Source: Rhizobium sp. 32-5/1 (GTDB lineage Bacteria > Pseudomonadota > Alphaproteobacteria > Rhizobiales > Rhizobiaceae). From it: a stretch of DNA of 64,000 nt. Numbering within the stretch: the stretch's first letter is position 1; each line of letters starts with the position of its first letter. This document shows positions 27,847 to 36,797 of this stretch, piece by piece. A program made the translations under genes and the position numbers. The notes below the pieces were generated by a model that saw nothing but the letters and a program-made list of their open reading frames with translations, did not search any database and was not told the origin of the DNA. The stretch spans positions 3,164,501 to 3,228,500 of the forward strand of contig NZ_CP120638.1 of NCBI RefSeq assembly GCF_029537235.1, read 5' to 3'.

Positions 27847-28055
27847 GACGCGTCCTTCCGTTGATCGGTTGTTGGACGCGATACTTCGGCTGTCGCCTCG
27901 TGGGGTGATCGCGACCCCATGGATGTGTTTTGGAGCGATCTCGGTAAACTGTCAAGCAATCTAACGATTGGCTACCATGCTTGGAGGGTGCCGATCATGC
28001 ACGTTGGGAAAGACAGGCGATACTGGTACAAAAGCAGGGTTCTTTCGACCTCGGC
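27847..28055. promoter_or_regulatory. Gap upstream of the chromate genes
   Basis: This 209-base gap between the fusion transporter and the ChrB-domain gene is long enough for a separate promoter for the chromate pair. I see no clear dyad operator or terminator. Confidence 0.35.
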
Positions 28056-29231
28056 TCACCCTCGCGAGCGCCACCAAAGCTCGTGTAGCGCTAGGAAAAC
28101 CAGCACCCCGCCCGATGCCGCCTGTAGCCCCCTGGTCAGCCGAAATATCAGTTTCGGCCTCGTCTCGAACAAGTGGACCATCTGCTGCCGAAAGAAGATC
28201 GCAACCAACGCAACGCTCGACAACGTCAGGGCGACACCGATCATCATCACGACAGCGAACATGATCCCAGCCTCCGGGACGCCGCGAGAGATGGCGAAGG
28301 TCATGACGAACAGAGTTAGCGGACACGGAATCAACCCTGCTGACAATCCGACCACGATGCCTTCCCGGTCGCCATGGGTATGGGGTTCGCGAGACAGGGC
28401 GCTCCAAAGCATCCAGACGCCGATGACACCAAGCAGTCCCCGGCTGACGGACTCCAGGATGGGCGAGGAACCTGCGCCCGTGCCACCGAACATAATCGAA
28501 ACCAGGGGCAGCGAGAACAGCGTGATGACGACGGACATCGTAACATGGGTGAACGAGAGCGCGAGCGAGACCAGAAGGCCGCGGAGCATGCCCAAGGACG
28601 ACCCCGCCAGATAGGTCGCGAGGACCGACTTGCTGTGACCGGGGGTCATCGCGTGGACCGCCCCGAAAGCAATACCCATCGGCAGGAAGGCAAGGAAGGC
28701 GCTCCACCCCGTTCCGCTGGCAAATGCCTTGATATGGTCGGCAAACCCAAGGTAGACGTCGCGCTGGATATCGATGACGAACTGCCACATGGATCGCATC
28801 CAGCTTAGCGTGATTGCCGTCAGCACCAGGTAACGGGAAACCTTGGCGATCGTGACCAGGATCAGGAAGATCCAGAACGGCTCCTTCAAAACGCCCTCGA
28901 TCACCGTGATGGGATCGCCGATGATCGACAGCCAGCTTCCGAGCAACGACCACTTGCCGTATCGTTGATACCAACCCTGCGCCTGCGCAAGCCGTTCCGT
29001 GCTCACCGGGAACCAAGGCTTGTCCTTGAAACGTTGGATGCCGATCCCGAGCAGCCAGTTCGCGACCGCCCCGAGGACGTTGCCGACGCTGGCGACAGCG
29101 ATCAACAACGCTGCCGGATAGTTCCCCGACAGGAGCAGGCCAACGAGGACGGCCCCCGACTGCAAGGGGAGGATCGTCGCAGCCCCGAAGGCCGCGACGA
29201 AGAGGCACCAATAGGCGAAGAGATCACCCAC
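28056..29231 (-). CDS. Fusion of a YqaA/VTT-type membrane domain and a NicO (RcnA-like) nickel/cobalt efflux domain
   Basis: A 391-residue membrane protein with two parts. Residues 1-140 look like YqaA/VTT (DedA superfamily): AATILPLQSGAVLVGLLLSG, GNVLGAVANWLLGIGI, WYQRYGKWSLLGSWLSIIGD and the tail KVSRYLVLTA. Residues 165-385 look like NicO transporters: FGAVHAMTPGHSKSVLATYL with the HAxxPGHxK metal motif, LSFTHVTMSVVITLF and GLIPCPLTLFVMTFA. A DREPHTHGD-like His/Asp loop (REPHTHGDREG) lies near 290. The usual RcnA-type protein has no VTT domain. The GTG at 29231 lies 24 bases after the CDF gene, suggesting one operon. Nickel/cobalt is inferred from the family. Confidence 0.8.
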   Translation of the reverse strand: MGDLFAYWCLFVAAFGAATILPLQSGAVLVGLLLSGNYPAALLIAVASVGNVLGAVANWLLGIGIQRFKDKPWFPVSTERLAQAQGWYQRYGKWSLLGSWLSIIGDPITVIEGVLKEPFWIFLILVTIAKVSRYLVLTAITLSWMRSMWQFVIDIQRDVYLGFADHIKAFASGTGWSAFLAFLPMGIAFGAVHAMTPGHSKSVLATYLAGSSLGMLRGLLVSLALSFTHVTMSVVITLFSLPLVSIMFGGTGAGSSPILESVSRGLLGVIGVWMLWSALSREPHTHGDREGIVVGLSAGLIPCPLTLFVMTFAISRGVPEAGIMFAVVMMIGVALTLSSVALVAIFFRQQMVHLFETRPKLIFRLTRGLQAASGGVLVFLALHELWWRSRG

Positions 29232-29254
29232 GGCTGGATGTCCGCGCCACGCTT

Positions 29255-30275
29255 CTAATGATGGTGCCCCGCAGGCTCGAGCATCTTGAAGGCCAGCCGC
29301 TCGCTATCCGACGCGTTGGAAAGCACAAGCTCTGCGTCGAACTCGTGCGGTTCTGCGGGAGCCTCGACGCTCTGCAGGAGATGGTGGTCGCCCGCAACCG
29401 GGAACAATGCATGCTGTTCGAGGCCAGCGTCGCGTTTGATGGCGACGGCGGCCGAGAGACCCTCGGCATGCCGCGATACGCGCAGGCGAAAACGCTCTCC
29501 GTCCGCGGTATCGACGATTTCGAGAAGTCCCTGCGCCAGCTTGCCGTTCACCCGGAACGGGTCAGGGGCGTGATGGTGTCCCTGCGGTTCCGGTGCGACG
29601 ATCCTGACGGTTGCGACGGCAAGGGCTGGAATGTGGGCGAAGAGTTCGTCCTGAAGCTTGGCGGTGATGAGGTTGGCCTCGGCAAGCAGAACGCTCTCGT
29701 CGATAACCACCGCCACATCGACATGGAGCTTGTGGCCGAGCCAGCGGGCCTTCGCCTCCGTGACCTTGTCGATGCCTTTGACATGGGCGGCCGCGTGCTC
29801 GATCTCGTCGACGATCCCAGGCTCGACGCCATCCAGCATGCGCGTCAGCACGGATCGGGCCGACTGCCAGACGATGCCGAAGATGGCCACGGTGATCAGC
29901 AGGCCGACGATCGGATCGGCGATCGGAAAGCCCAGCCAGACACCGATGGCTCCGGCGACGACCGCAAGACTGGTCAGGCCGTCGGTGCGGGCATGGAAAC
30001 CGTCTGCGATCAGCGCGGCGCTGTTGATTTCCCTGCCAACGCGGATACGGAAGACCGCGACGGCTTCGTTGCCGATGAAACCAATGACCCCAGCGGCAAT
30101 CAGCCAGCCGAGATGAGATATCGGTTCCGGATTGATGAGGCGGTTGATTGCCTGGTAGCCCGCGACCAGCGCACTGAACAGGATAATCATCACGATGATG
30201 ATGCCTGCCAGGTCTTCGACGCGGCCGAGACCGTAGGTGAAGGTCTTCGTCGGCTTGCGCCGGGATCGACCCGAC
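29255..30275 (-). pseudogene. Cation diffusion facilitator (CDF) transporter, 5'-truncated by an insertion sequence
   Basis: Most of a CDF metal/proton antiporter remains: FTYGLGRVEDLAGIIIVM, then transmembrane helices with the metal motif DGFHARTDGLTSLAVV, PIADPIVGLLITVAIFGI, the cytoplasmic domain AKARWLGHKLHVDVAV and a His-rich tail GHHH. The first two helices with the matching Asp/His site are absent: upstream of about 30275 the sequence becomes an IS3-type transposase start. An internal ATG at 30193 could still start a 312-residue fragment, but without the first half of the metal site it is probably inactive. Confidence 0.8.
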
Positions 30276-30624
30276 CATCGATGCTCGCCTCTCCGGAAAG
30301 GCCTCCCTTACCCATGCGGTTAGTGTTCCTCGACCCGGATATCCAAGTGCCCTCATCGTCGCAGAGATGCAACGATCATGGGTGCGATAGTGCTCAAGTG
30401 CCGCCTGTTTCTCGGCCTCGGAATATTTTGGCGCACGAGCTACCGGCTGAATACGCAGGTCGAGATGCTGTATGTACTCCCGGTACCAGCCCCTCAAAGC
30501 ATTCTTGGTGGGATAACCCAACTGCCGAATGGTCGCGTTAAGTCGCTTGCCAAGCCTGATATAAAGCTCAACGGCTCGAAGTCTGTCTGCATAGGAATAC
30601 ATGAACTACCTCTTGGTGGTCCAA
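30276..30624 (-). mobile_element. IS3-family element fragment, 5' part of the transposase OrfA
   Basis: From an ATG at 30602 a frame reads MYSYADRLRAVELYI, LGKRLNATIRQLGYPTKNAL and CISATMRALGYPGRGTLTAW: two helix-turn-helix units, as in IS3-family OrfA proteins with a duplicated HTH. After about 105 residues it runs into CDF sequence. One end of the element is probably near 30624 (tggaccacc on the minus strand). Everything downstream of OrfA is missing, so this is a dead fragment. Confidence 0.72.
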
Positions 30625-30801
30625 GTTTTCGTCCGCACCCCAATCCTGATCGCCGACTTTTGACGCATCGTCGTCCGCAGAAACGTTACCGTGGTGATCG
30701 TGCTCGCCCATATGAGCGTCGGTGTGCATGGCTGCTGTGGCATTCGACAGCGAGTACCCTGCCAGTGATACAACGATCACCAGTCTGATCAGAATCAGCA
30801 A
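30625..30801 (-). pseudogene. Small His-rich exported protein of the copper module, 3' end cut by the IS fragment
   Basis: A short frame begins with a signal-like segment (LILIRLVIVVSLAGYSLSNA) and continues with a His/Asp-rich stretch (MHTDAHMGEHDHHGN). Similar small His-rich periplasmic proteins accompany rhizobial copper genes, so metal binding is plausible. The frame enters the IS end near 30624. The start is uncertain (TTG at 30801). Confidence 0.45.
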
Positions 30802-31096
30802 TTTCTTGCATGTGATTCTGATACATCGCGCCCATCATTCAGCAGCTATCTTCAGCGCAGCCAAATTTCAACAGAACAAATATGCCGGGAAATTCGCGTC
30901 GTTTATGTGGCGACGATCTTCTCACGGATGTGACGATAAGGGTTCCAACGCTGGTAAGGTCAAGTGCCGCGGCCGATTACTCGGACATTAAATCTGGATA
31001 TCTGGCCGTTGCCGGATGGGCTAAGGCGGAACCGATTCAGAGTTCAGGTGCTACACCGGGTTACACACATCTTGTGGCATCGTCTGTTTGCCCGTG
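30802..31096. other. Island gap without a recognisable gene
   Basis: About 295 bases lie between two small minus-strand frames. They are richer in A and T than the core genes. I find no coding frame with recognisable sequence, no terminator and no clear promoter. Confidence 0.3.
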
Positions 31097-31243
31097 TCAG
31101 CAGGCGACAGGTGGCGGCAAGGACCGTGAGGGCCAACGATCCCGGTGAACCGTCGGAATGATGGTCATCACGATTATCACGCCGAGCATAACCCAGAGAT
31201 TCGCCCATCGTGGCATGCCGGGGTAGGGAGCCGGATCAACCAT
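31097..31243 (-). CDS. Small single-helix membrane protein next to hmrR
   Basis: A 48-residue frame starting ATG after an agga site: VDPAPYPGMPRWANL, then a helix (LWVMLGVIIVMTIIP) and a basic tail. I recognise only that small proteins of this shape (a DPAPYPGTPRW-like start and one helix) occur beside copper genes in rhizobia. It lies 55 bases downstream of hmrR on the same strand. The tail looks different from the usual His-rich end and could be altered. Confidence 0.45.
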   Translation of the reverse strand: MVDPAPYPGMPRWANLWVMLGVIIVMTIIPTVHRDRWPSRSLPPPVAC

Positions 31244-31298
31244 CGTCAGTGTCCTGCGGTATTTTGGCAACGCGAACATCGTGGCTGGGGATGGAGCC

Positions 31299-31742
31299 TC
31301 ATTTCATAGCGCCAACCCCAAACCGGGCATTGATCTCCAGCATATCCTTTTCCGAGGCGTTCGCGATTTCTTCAATGATCGGGCAATCCGGTCGACCATT
31401 GCCTTGGCAATTGTTCGCCAGGTGCTTCAGGGTCTTGGTCATGGCTTGTATTGCCGCCGCCTTGCGCTCCAGTTCGGCGATATGCTCAAGAGCGATTGCT
31501 TTGACGTCTGCACTCGCTCTCGAACGGTCGCGCCATAGGGTCAAAAGCGTTTTCATCTGCTCTACTGAAAAACCGAGGTCCCGGGCTCCTCGGACAAACC
31601 GCAGTGTATGAATGTCGTTGTCGCTGTAAGTGCGATAGCTCGCCTCCGTCCGATGCGCGGGGCTTATCAGCTTGATCTGCTCATAGTAGCGGATCATTTT
31701 TGTCGAAACGCCGGTCGCTTTCGAGGCTTGCCCGATATTCAT
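31299..31742 (-). CDS. hmrR: MerR-family copper-responsive regulator (HmrR/CueR)
   Basis: A 147-residue activator of copper efflux. The MerR winged helix-turn-helix is MNIGQASKATGVSTKMIRYY and EASYRTYSDNDIHTLRFV. A dimer helix follows. The Cu(I) loop has two cysteines spaced as in CueR: NNCQGNGRPDCPIIEE (about 112 and 120). It lies 55 bases downstream of actP, and the promoter at 34311-34341 upstream of actP has the dyad expected of its operator. Names hmrR and cueR are used for the same type; the first is usual in rhizobia. Confidence 0.93.
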   Translation of the reverse strand: MNIGQASKATGVSTKMIRYYEQIKLISPAHRTEASYRTYSDNDIHTLRFVRGARDLGFSVEQMKTLLTLWRDRSRASADVKAIALEHIAELERKAAAIQAMTKTLKHLANNCQGNGRPDCPIIEEIANASEKDMLEINARFGVGAMK

Positions 31743-31796
31743 TTTGATATCCTTCCATGAGAGATGGGCGGCCAGCCGGAGCCGAACGCCCAGTTT

Positions 31797-34279
31797 TCAA
31801 GCGGGATTTGCCCGACGAAGCCGGAGCGCATTGCCGAGTACAAACACACTCGACATTGCCATCGCAGCCGCTGCGAATATAGGCGACATTAGGGTACCGT
31901 TCACGGGGTACAATACGCCAGCTGCAACCGGAATCAGCAGGACGTTGTAGGCGAATGCCCAAAACAAGTTCTGCTTGATGTTGAGGATGGTTGCCTTGCT
32001 GAGCGCGATTGCCTTCGGCACACCGTTCAAGTCTCCGGACATGAGCACGACATCGGCACTTTCAATCGCGATATCGGTTCCTGTCCCTACCGCCAGGCCG
32101 ACATCGGCTTCGGTCAGAGCTGGGGCATCGTTGATACCATCACCGATGAAGGCCACCTTTCGGTTGTCGTGCCGGAGTCTCTTGATCGCCTCGACCTTTC
32201 CCTCCGGCAAGACCTCGGCGATCACCTCGTCGATGCCAAGTTGCCTGGCAATTGCCTCGGCCGTACGACGGTTGTCTCCGGTGATCATCGCCACTTTAAG
32301 GCCGAGGTTATGCAAGGCTTTGATCGCCTGAGGTGTCGTTTCCTTGATCGGATCGGAGACCGCGATGATGGCCGCCAGACGTCCGTCGATTGCCGCGTAG
32401 AGCGGAGACTTGCCGCTGTCGCCAAGCCGCTCGGCTTCGCGGGCGAACCTCGAAACATCGATCTTGTGGAGCTGCAGGGCGCGGTCGGCACCAACAAGGA
32501 TGTCCGATCCGTCCACTGTCCCGCGCACACCAAATCCAGGTGTCGCCACGAAATTCGTCACGGTGGCCAAACCAACGCCCTTCGCCTTTGCTGCCGATAC
32601 GATGGCTTCGGCAATCGGATGCTCGGACAAAGACTCCAGGCTGGCAACCAGAGCCAGAACCCGGTCGGCATCGAAACTGTCGGCGATGATGAAGTCTGTC
32701 AGCTCGGGGCGTCCCTTGGTCAGCGTTCCGGTCTTGTCGAGCGCGACGACATCTGTCTCACGCAGGCTTTGCAAAGCCTCACCCTTGCGGAACAGAATAC
32801 CGAGTTCAGCCGCACGACCAGTGCCGACCATGATCGAGGTCGGTGTTGCCAAACCCATCGCACAGGGGCAGGCGATGATGAGAACCGCGACCGCGTTGAC
32901 CAACGCAAATGTCAGCGCAGGAGAGGGGCCAAAGACGTACCAGGCAACGAAGGTGAGGACAGCCGCGAGGATCACCGCCGGGACGAACCAGCCGGTCACC
33001 TTGTCGACGAGCGCCTGGATCGGCAGTTTCGAACCCTGCGCGGCCTCGACCATCTTGATGATCTGAGCAATCAGCGTGTCGCTGCCGACCTTGGTAGCCT
33101 TGAAGGTGAAAGACCCTGTCTTGTTGATGGTGCCGCCAACAACCTCGCTACCCGACGACTTCTGAACGGGTACGGGCTCTCCGGTGATCATGGATTCGTC
33201 GATGTACGAGCTACCCTCCACCACAGTGCCATCGACCGGAATTTTCTCACCCGGTCTGATCCGGATGACGTCGCCGACGACAACTTCGCTGATCTGAATC
33301 TCGACGAACTCCCCGCCATGCGAGACGAAGGCCGTCTTGGGTTGCAGTCCGACAAGGCGCTTGATCGCCTGGCTGGTCCGGCCCTTGGCGCGCGCTTCCA
33401 GGTAACGGCCGAGCAAGATCAGCGTAACGATAACGGCCGCCGCCTCGTAATAGACGTTCGCGGTCCCTGGAGGCAGAAGGCCAGGCATAAAGGTTGCAAC
33501 GACCGAATAACCCCAGGCCGCAGACGTACCAAGCACGACAAGCGAATTCATATCAGGCGTCCAGCGTAACAGGTTTGGCACGCCCTTCTGGAAGAACCTC
33601 AGGCCCGGACCAAACAGAACCACAGTCGCCAGCCCAAACTGGAGATACAGATTGTTGCGCATCCCGATGGTGTCCATGATCAGTTCGTGGACGCCGGGAA
33701 TGAAGTGGGAGCCCATTTCCAACACGAAGAGCGGAAGCGTCAGCAACGCCGAAAAAACAGCAGGTTCTTGAGGGTACGTATCTCGGCCGTACGATGATCC
33801 GCACCTTCATCGCTGACGTCAGCGGTGGCCACCTTGCGGACGTCATATCCGGCACCCCGGATGGCCGCCTCAAGCGCTGTGGTCTCTGTCGCTCCGGAAA
33901 TCAGACGAACGGTCGCCTTTTCCGTAGCAAGGTTCACAGAAGCGTCGATGACGCCGGGAACTGCCTTCAGCGCCTTTTCCACACGAGAAACGCACGAGGC
34001 GCAGGTCATGCCTTCGACCCTGAGTTCATGGATGACAATCTTGGGCTCGTACCCGGCCTTTTCGATCGCACGGAGTACGCCATTGGTGTCCGGCGAACCG
34101 TTGAAACGAACGGTCGCTCGTTCCGTAGCTAAATTCACATTGGCTGAAGCTACGCCGGGGACGGCAGCAATGGCTTTTTCCACGCGCACGACGCAGGACG
34201 CGCATGTCATTCCCTCGATGCCAAAATCGGTCGAGACGGGCACTGGAAACGCTGGTGTGATCTTCGATATTGCAGTCAT
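31797..34279 (-). CDS. actP: Copper-translocating P-type ATPase; one frameshift
   Basis: Pumps Cu(I) out of the cytoplasm. Two N-terminal heavy-metal domains each carry GMTCASC (about residues 23 and 91). The transmembrane and catalytic parts show [22 protein letters not shown] (the CPC metal motif), [13 protein letters not shown] (phosphorylated Asp) and [16 protein letters not shown]. The frame breaks at an A6 run (33752-33757): one more base gives [17 protein letters not shown], and the full protein is about 827 residues, normal for this family. The break sits in a homopolymer and is probably an error. It is first in the actP-hmrR operon. Confidence 0.93.
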
Positions 34280-34310
34280 CGGATAGTGTCCTTTTCCTTA
34301 ACTGCATAGA

Positions 34311-34341
34311 TAGATGCACCTTCCCAGCGTAGTAAGGTCAA
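34311..34341 (-). promoter_or_regulatory. MerR-type copper promoter and operator of actP
   Basis: On the minus strand a -35 box ttgacc (34336-34341) and a -10-like catcta (34311-34316) are separated by 19 bases. The spacer holds the dyad acctt-N11-aaggt (34318-34338). The long spacer with a dyad between the boxes is the hallmark of MerR-family promoters and fits the adjacent hmrR. Confidence 0.8.
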
Positions 34342-34431
34342 GCGACGTTTTGCAAGCGGGTGGATGAAAGTTGCACATGTAGCGAATGCGGTGTTTGCTA
34401 CGGATCAAATCTTCGAGCGATGGAGGGCGAT

Positions 34432-34563
34432 ATGAGGCAGCAAGAGGATTCAGCGACATCATCGGCCACAGTTGCGTTCATAGATATCGCGGGGTTTAGC
34501 GCCATTTTCGGACGTTTATGGTGACGCGGCTGCACTTGTCGTGCTTGAAGTATTCGAGAGCAT
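34432..34563 (+). pseudogene. 5' fragment of a class III adenylate/guanylate cyclase gene, interrupted by an IS
   Basis: After a ggaggg site, an ATG starts MRQQEDSATSSATVAFIDIAG and FSAI, the first strand of a class III cyclase domain. One base too many in a T4 run near 34508 shifts the frame, after which DVYGDAAALVVLEVFESM continues the same domain. Sequence related to an IS5-type transposase begins near 34565 and the rest of the domain is absent. Confidence 0.6.
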
Positions 34564-34565
34564 GT

Positions 34566-35085
34566 CTTGTCAGGCGAGCGGGATTTCGAATTCGCGATGA
34601 TCGACGGCACGATCATCCGCGTTCATCAGCACGGCATGGGGGCAAAGGGGGCTTGCCGTCAGGCCATCGGCCGCTCGCGCGGCGGCTTGACGACCGTCGC
34701 CCTCGTCGATGCGCTCGGAAATCTTGCCCGCTTCGTCCTGCTTCCCGGACAGCGCCACGACAGCATAACGGCACCCGACCTGATCGAAGGCATCAACATG
34801 GAGGCGCTGCTGGCCGACAAGGGGTTCGACAACAATCGTCTGCGTCAAATACTCTGCGAAACGCAAACACAGGCCGTCATCCCGTCGAAAGTGGATCGCA
34901 AAGACCTCATCCCTTGTGATTTCGCCATGTATCGCTGGCGGCATCTCGTCGAGAACTTCTTCTGCGATCTCAAACACTTCAGAGTCATAGCAACGCGTTA
35001 CGACAAGACTGATGAAAGCTTCGCCGCTTTCATCTTCCTTCGCGCGATCCTGCTCGCAATCAAATGAATGTCAACGGGCCTTAGA
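34566..35085 (+). mobile_element. IS5-family transposase fragment
   Basis: A 166-residue frame (34567-35067) is the second half of an IS5-type (IS427-like) transposase: DFEFAMIDGTIIRVHQHGMG, AIGRSRGGLTTVALVDALGN, LLADKGFDN and the C-terminal RWRHLVENFFCDLKHFR. The DDE residues in MIDGT, LADKGFD and RHLVENFF are present. The first half is missing, and a few residues are lost after GAKG, so the copy is dead. It truncates the cyclase fragment just upstream. Confidence 0.8.
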
Positions 35086-35212
35086 GGGCTGGTCGCGGCC
35101 AGGCATGTCCAGTTCAGTCGGCGGCGGGCGTCCGCGAATCGTAGAACAGTTGGACGATGAGGCCGTACTGCGAGCCTTTATCGAACATGTTCGCAGTGGG
35201 CTCTTCGGATAG
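35086..35212 (+). other. Unassigned 3' gene fragment before the right island junction
   Basis: The plus frame reads PGMSSSVGGGRPRIVEQL and DDEAVLRAFIEHVRSGLFG, then stops at 35212 and is followed by a strong terminator. It has no start of its own outside IS sequence. It is probably the tail of a gene cut by the IS, but I cannot name it. Confidence 0.35.
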
Positions 35213-35220
35213 CGTAAGGA

Positions 35221-35254
35221 AATGTGGAGGAGATTATTCCTCCTCCACATTTTG
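35221..35254 (+). terminator. Strong hairpin terminator at the right end of the island
   Basis: The 12-base arms aatgtggaggag and ctcctccacatt are perfectly complementary, with a short AT loop and a following ttttgg. It ends the plus-strand fragment. Confidence 0.75.
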
Positions 35255-35265
35255 GTTAGGGGCTG

Positions 35266-35338
35266 GGGGCAAACCAGCGGTTTTTTGTTTGTGCAAATGG
35301 CTGACGCCTATTCGGCTTCCGGCGCGTCGATCATGCCC
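35266..35338. repeat. Right flanking direct repeat of the metal-resistance island
   Basis: Matches 24650-24722 in the same orientation over 73 bases with a few mismatches. This copy belongs to the intact DUF2312 gene. Confidence 0.8.
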
Positions 35339-35570
35339 AGTGCTGCGAGATAGGTGTCGAGGATGGCTTCCTGTTCCATGCGCTCATCCTTGTCCTGCTT
35401 GCGGATCGCGATGACCTTTTTCAGGATTTTCGTGTCGAAGCCCGTTCCTTGGCCTCGCCGTAGACATCCTTGATGTCGTCGGCGATGGTCTTCTTTTCTT
35501 CTTCCAGGCGCTCGATGCGCTCGATGAACGACCGAAGCTGGTCGCGTGCGACGCCGTGGGCATCCGACAT
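35308..35570 (-). CDS. DUF2312 family protein; one frameshift
   Basis: A small conserved alphaproteobacterial protein. It begins [20 protein letters not shown] with a coiled coil ([20 protein letters not shown]), then [20 protein letters not shown] and ends [11 protein letters not shown]. The frame breaks at about 35448 (aagGgaacg has lost a G); repair gives [15 protein letters not shown] and about 87 residues, the family size. The function is unknown; the shape suggests a nucleic-acid-associated or structural coiled coil. The first codon ATG at 35570 follows a ggagaac site. Confidence 0.87.
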
Positions 35571-35666
35571 GGTGTTCTCCTTTTCGGGATTGAATTTGTG
35601 GTGGTGACGTGCCGCGAACGCCCGGCAAGGTCAAGGCCCATTGCGCAACAGCACGGGAATTTCGGT

Positions 35667-35972
35667 CTATTCCTTCGGGCGGTTGATCTCAAAAGCCGCT
35701 TTCTGGCTGTCCGATGCTTCGCGCTGGTGCAGGGCCTGCCAGGCGTCGTAGGGCATGCCGTAAACGATCTCGCGCGATTCTTCCTTGCTGATCGGGATGT
35801 CGGCCTTTTCGGCCGCCTCGCGGTACCAGTTGGACAGGCAGTTGCGGCAGAAGCCGGCGAGATTCATCAGATCGATGTTTTGTACGTCGCTGCGTTCACG
35901 CAGGTGCTGAAGCAGGCGGCGGAAGGCGGCAGCCTCGAATTCGGTCTGCTGCGTCCGGGTGAGATCGGTCAT
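35667..35972 (-). CDS. DUF1244 family protein
   Basis: A 101-residue conserved protein. The family block is present: [39 protein letters not shown] and [18 protein letters not shown]. Two cysteines in CRNC might bind a metal. The function is not known. It follows the N-formylglutamate amidohydrolase gene closely on the same strand, and the DUF2312 gene is next, an arrangement typical of rhizobia. Confidence 0.92.
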   Translation of the reverse strand: MTDLTRTQQTEFEAAAFRRLLQHLRERSDVQNIDLMNLAGFCRNCLSNWYREAAEKADIPISKEESREIVYGMPYDAWQALHQREASDSQKAAFEINRPKE

Positions 35973-36797
35973 CGCTTTGTTCCTTTGTCCGTGAGAACGC
36001 GTAGGGTCCCGTACGAGATGGATGGCGTTGGGTCGTATGGAGTTCGGGCATGGCGTTGAGTGCGGAAAAGATCGGTGCCAGGCGGTTTTCCCATTCCATA
36101 ACGCCTGCCTCGTCGGCGATCAGGTCCTGTCGGACCTCGATCAGTGCGTGGGGGTGCCTGTCTCCATGCAATGCCGATACATCGTATCGCCGCGCAGGGC
36201 GCCGTCATAGGGTTCGTTGTCGCCAACGAGAATGTCGCCTTCCGCCTCGAGTGCCGCGATCAGCGGGCGCACGGCGCGGGGGTCGTTGTCCCACAGCACT
36301 GCCGCGTGCCAAGGGCGGGGAACGCCTTTCCAGGCCGGCGTGTAGGAATGCACCGAGATCACCAGAGGGGTCGCACCGCTGGCGACCGACACCGCGGCGA
36401 GCGTCTCGGACGCGGCGCGATGGTAGGGCCGGTGGAAGCGGTTCAGCCGGCTCTCCCATTCCTTGGCCGTAATCGGGTGGTTTCCGGGGATAATCGCGCC
36501 ATCGGAGATCTTCATGATCAGCGTCGGATCGTCCTCGCCGCGGTTGGGATCGATCAGGAGACGCGAAAAACAGCCGAGCACCGCGGGTACGTCAAGCCGT
36601 GCCGACAGGCGCCGGACCAGCGGTTCGACACCGATATCATAGGCGATGTGGCGGGCAAACGCCGTCTCCGGCAGTCCCAGCCTGCCATATTCCGCCGGCA
36701 GCCGGTTCATGGCATGATCGGCCAGAAGCACGAGGCCGCGACGCGCATCGCCGGGAAGAATTTCGAAAGCCTGCTCGAAAGCCTGATTGTTCTGCAT
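35970..36797 (-). CDS. N-formylglutamate amidohydrolase family protein; frameshift
   Basis: Hydrolyses N-formylglutamate (or a related N-acyl amino acid) in histidine-type degradation. The fold is shown by LVLLADHAMNRLPAEYG (about 20), PETAFARHIAYDIGVEP, VISVHSYTPAW (about 130) and GDNEPYDGALRGDTMYRHC. The frame breaks at a G5 run (36150-36154). One more base continues HALIEVRQDLIADEAGVMEW to MPELHTTQRHPSRTG. After that the frame stays open into the DUF1244 start, so the exact C-terminus is uncertain; another frame ends with an ATGA overlap at about 35969-35972. Confidence 0.82.

Noticed and set aside
27847..28055. A ChrB-type operator upstream of the chromate genes
   Set aside because: No convincing dyad could be found, and this ChrB protein lacks the N-terminal DNA-binding half.
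29562..30602. A 346-residue protein starting like a transposase
   Set aside because: Only the first 105 residues are transposase; the remainder is the CDF gene read out of frame.
32169..33569. A 466-codon frame opposite actP
   Set aside because: Antisense shadow; the P-type ATPase motifs are all on the minus strand.
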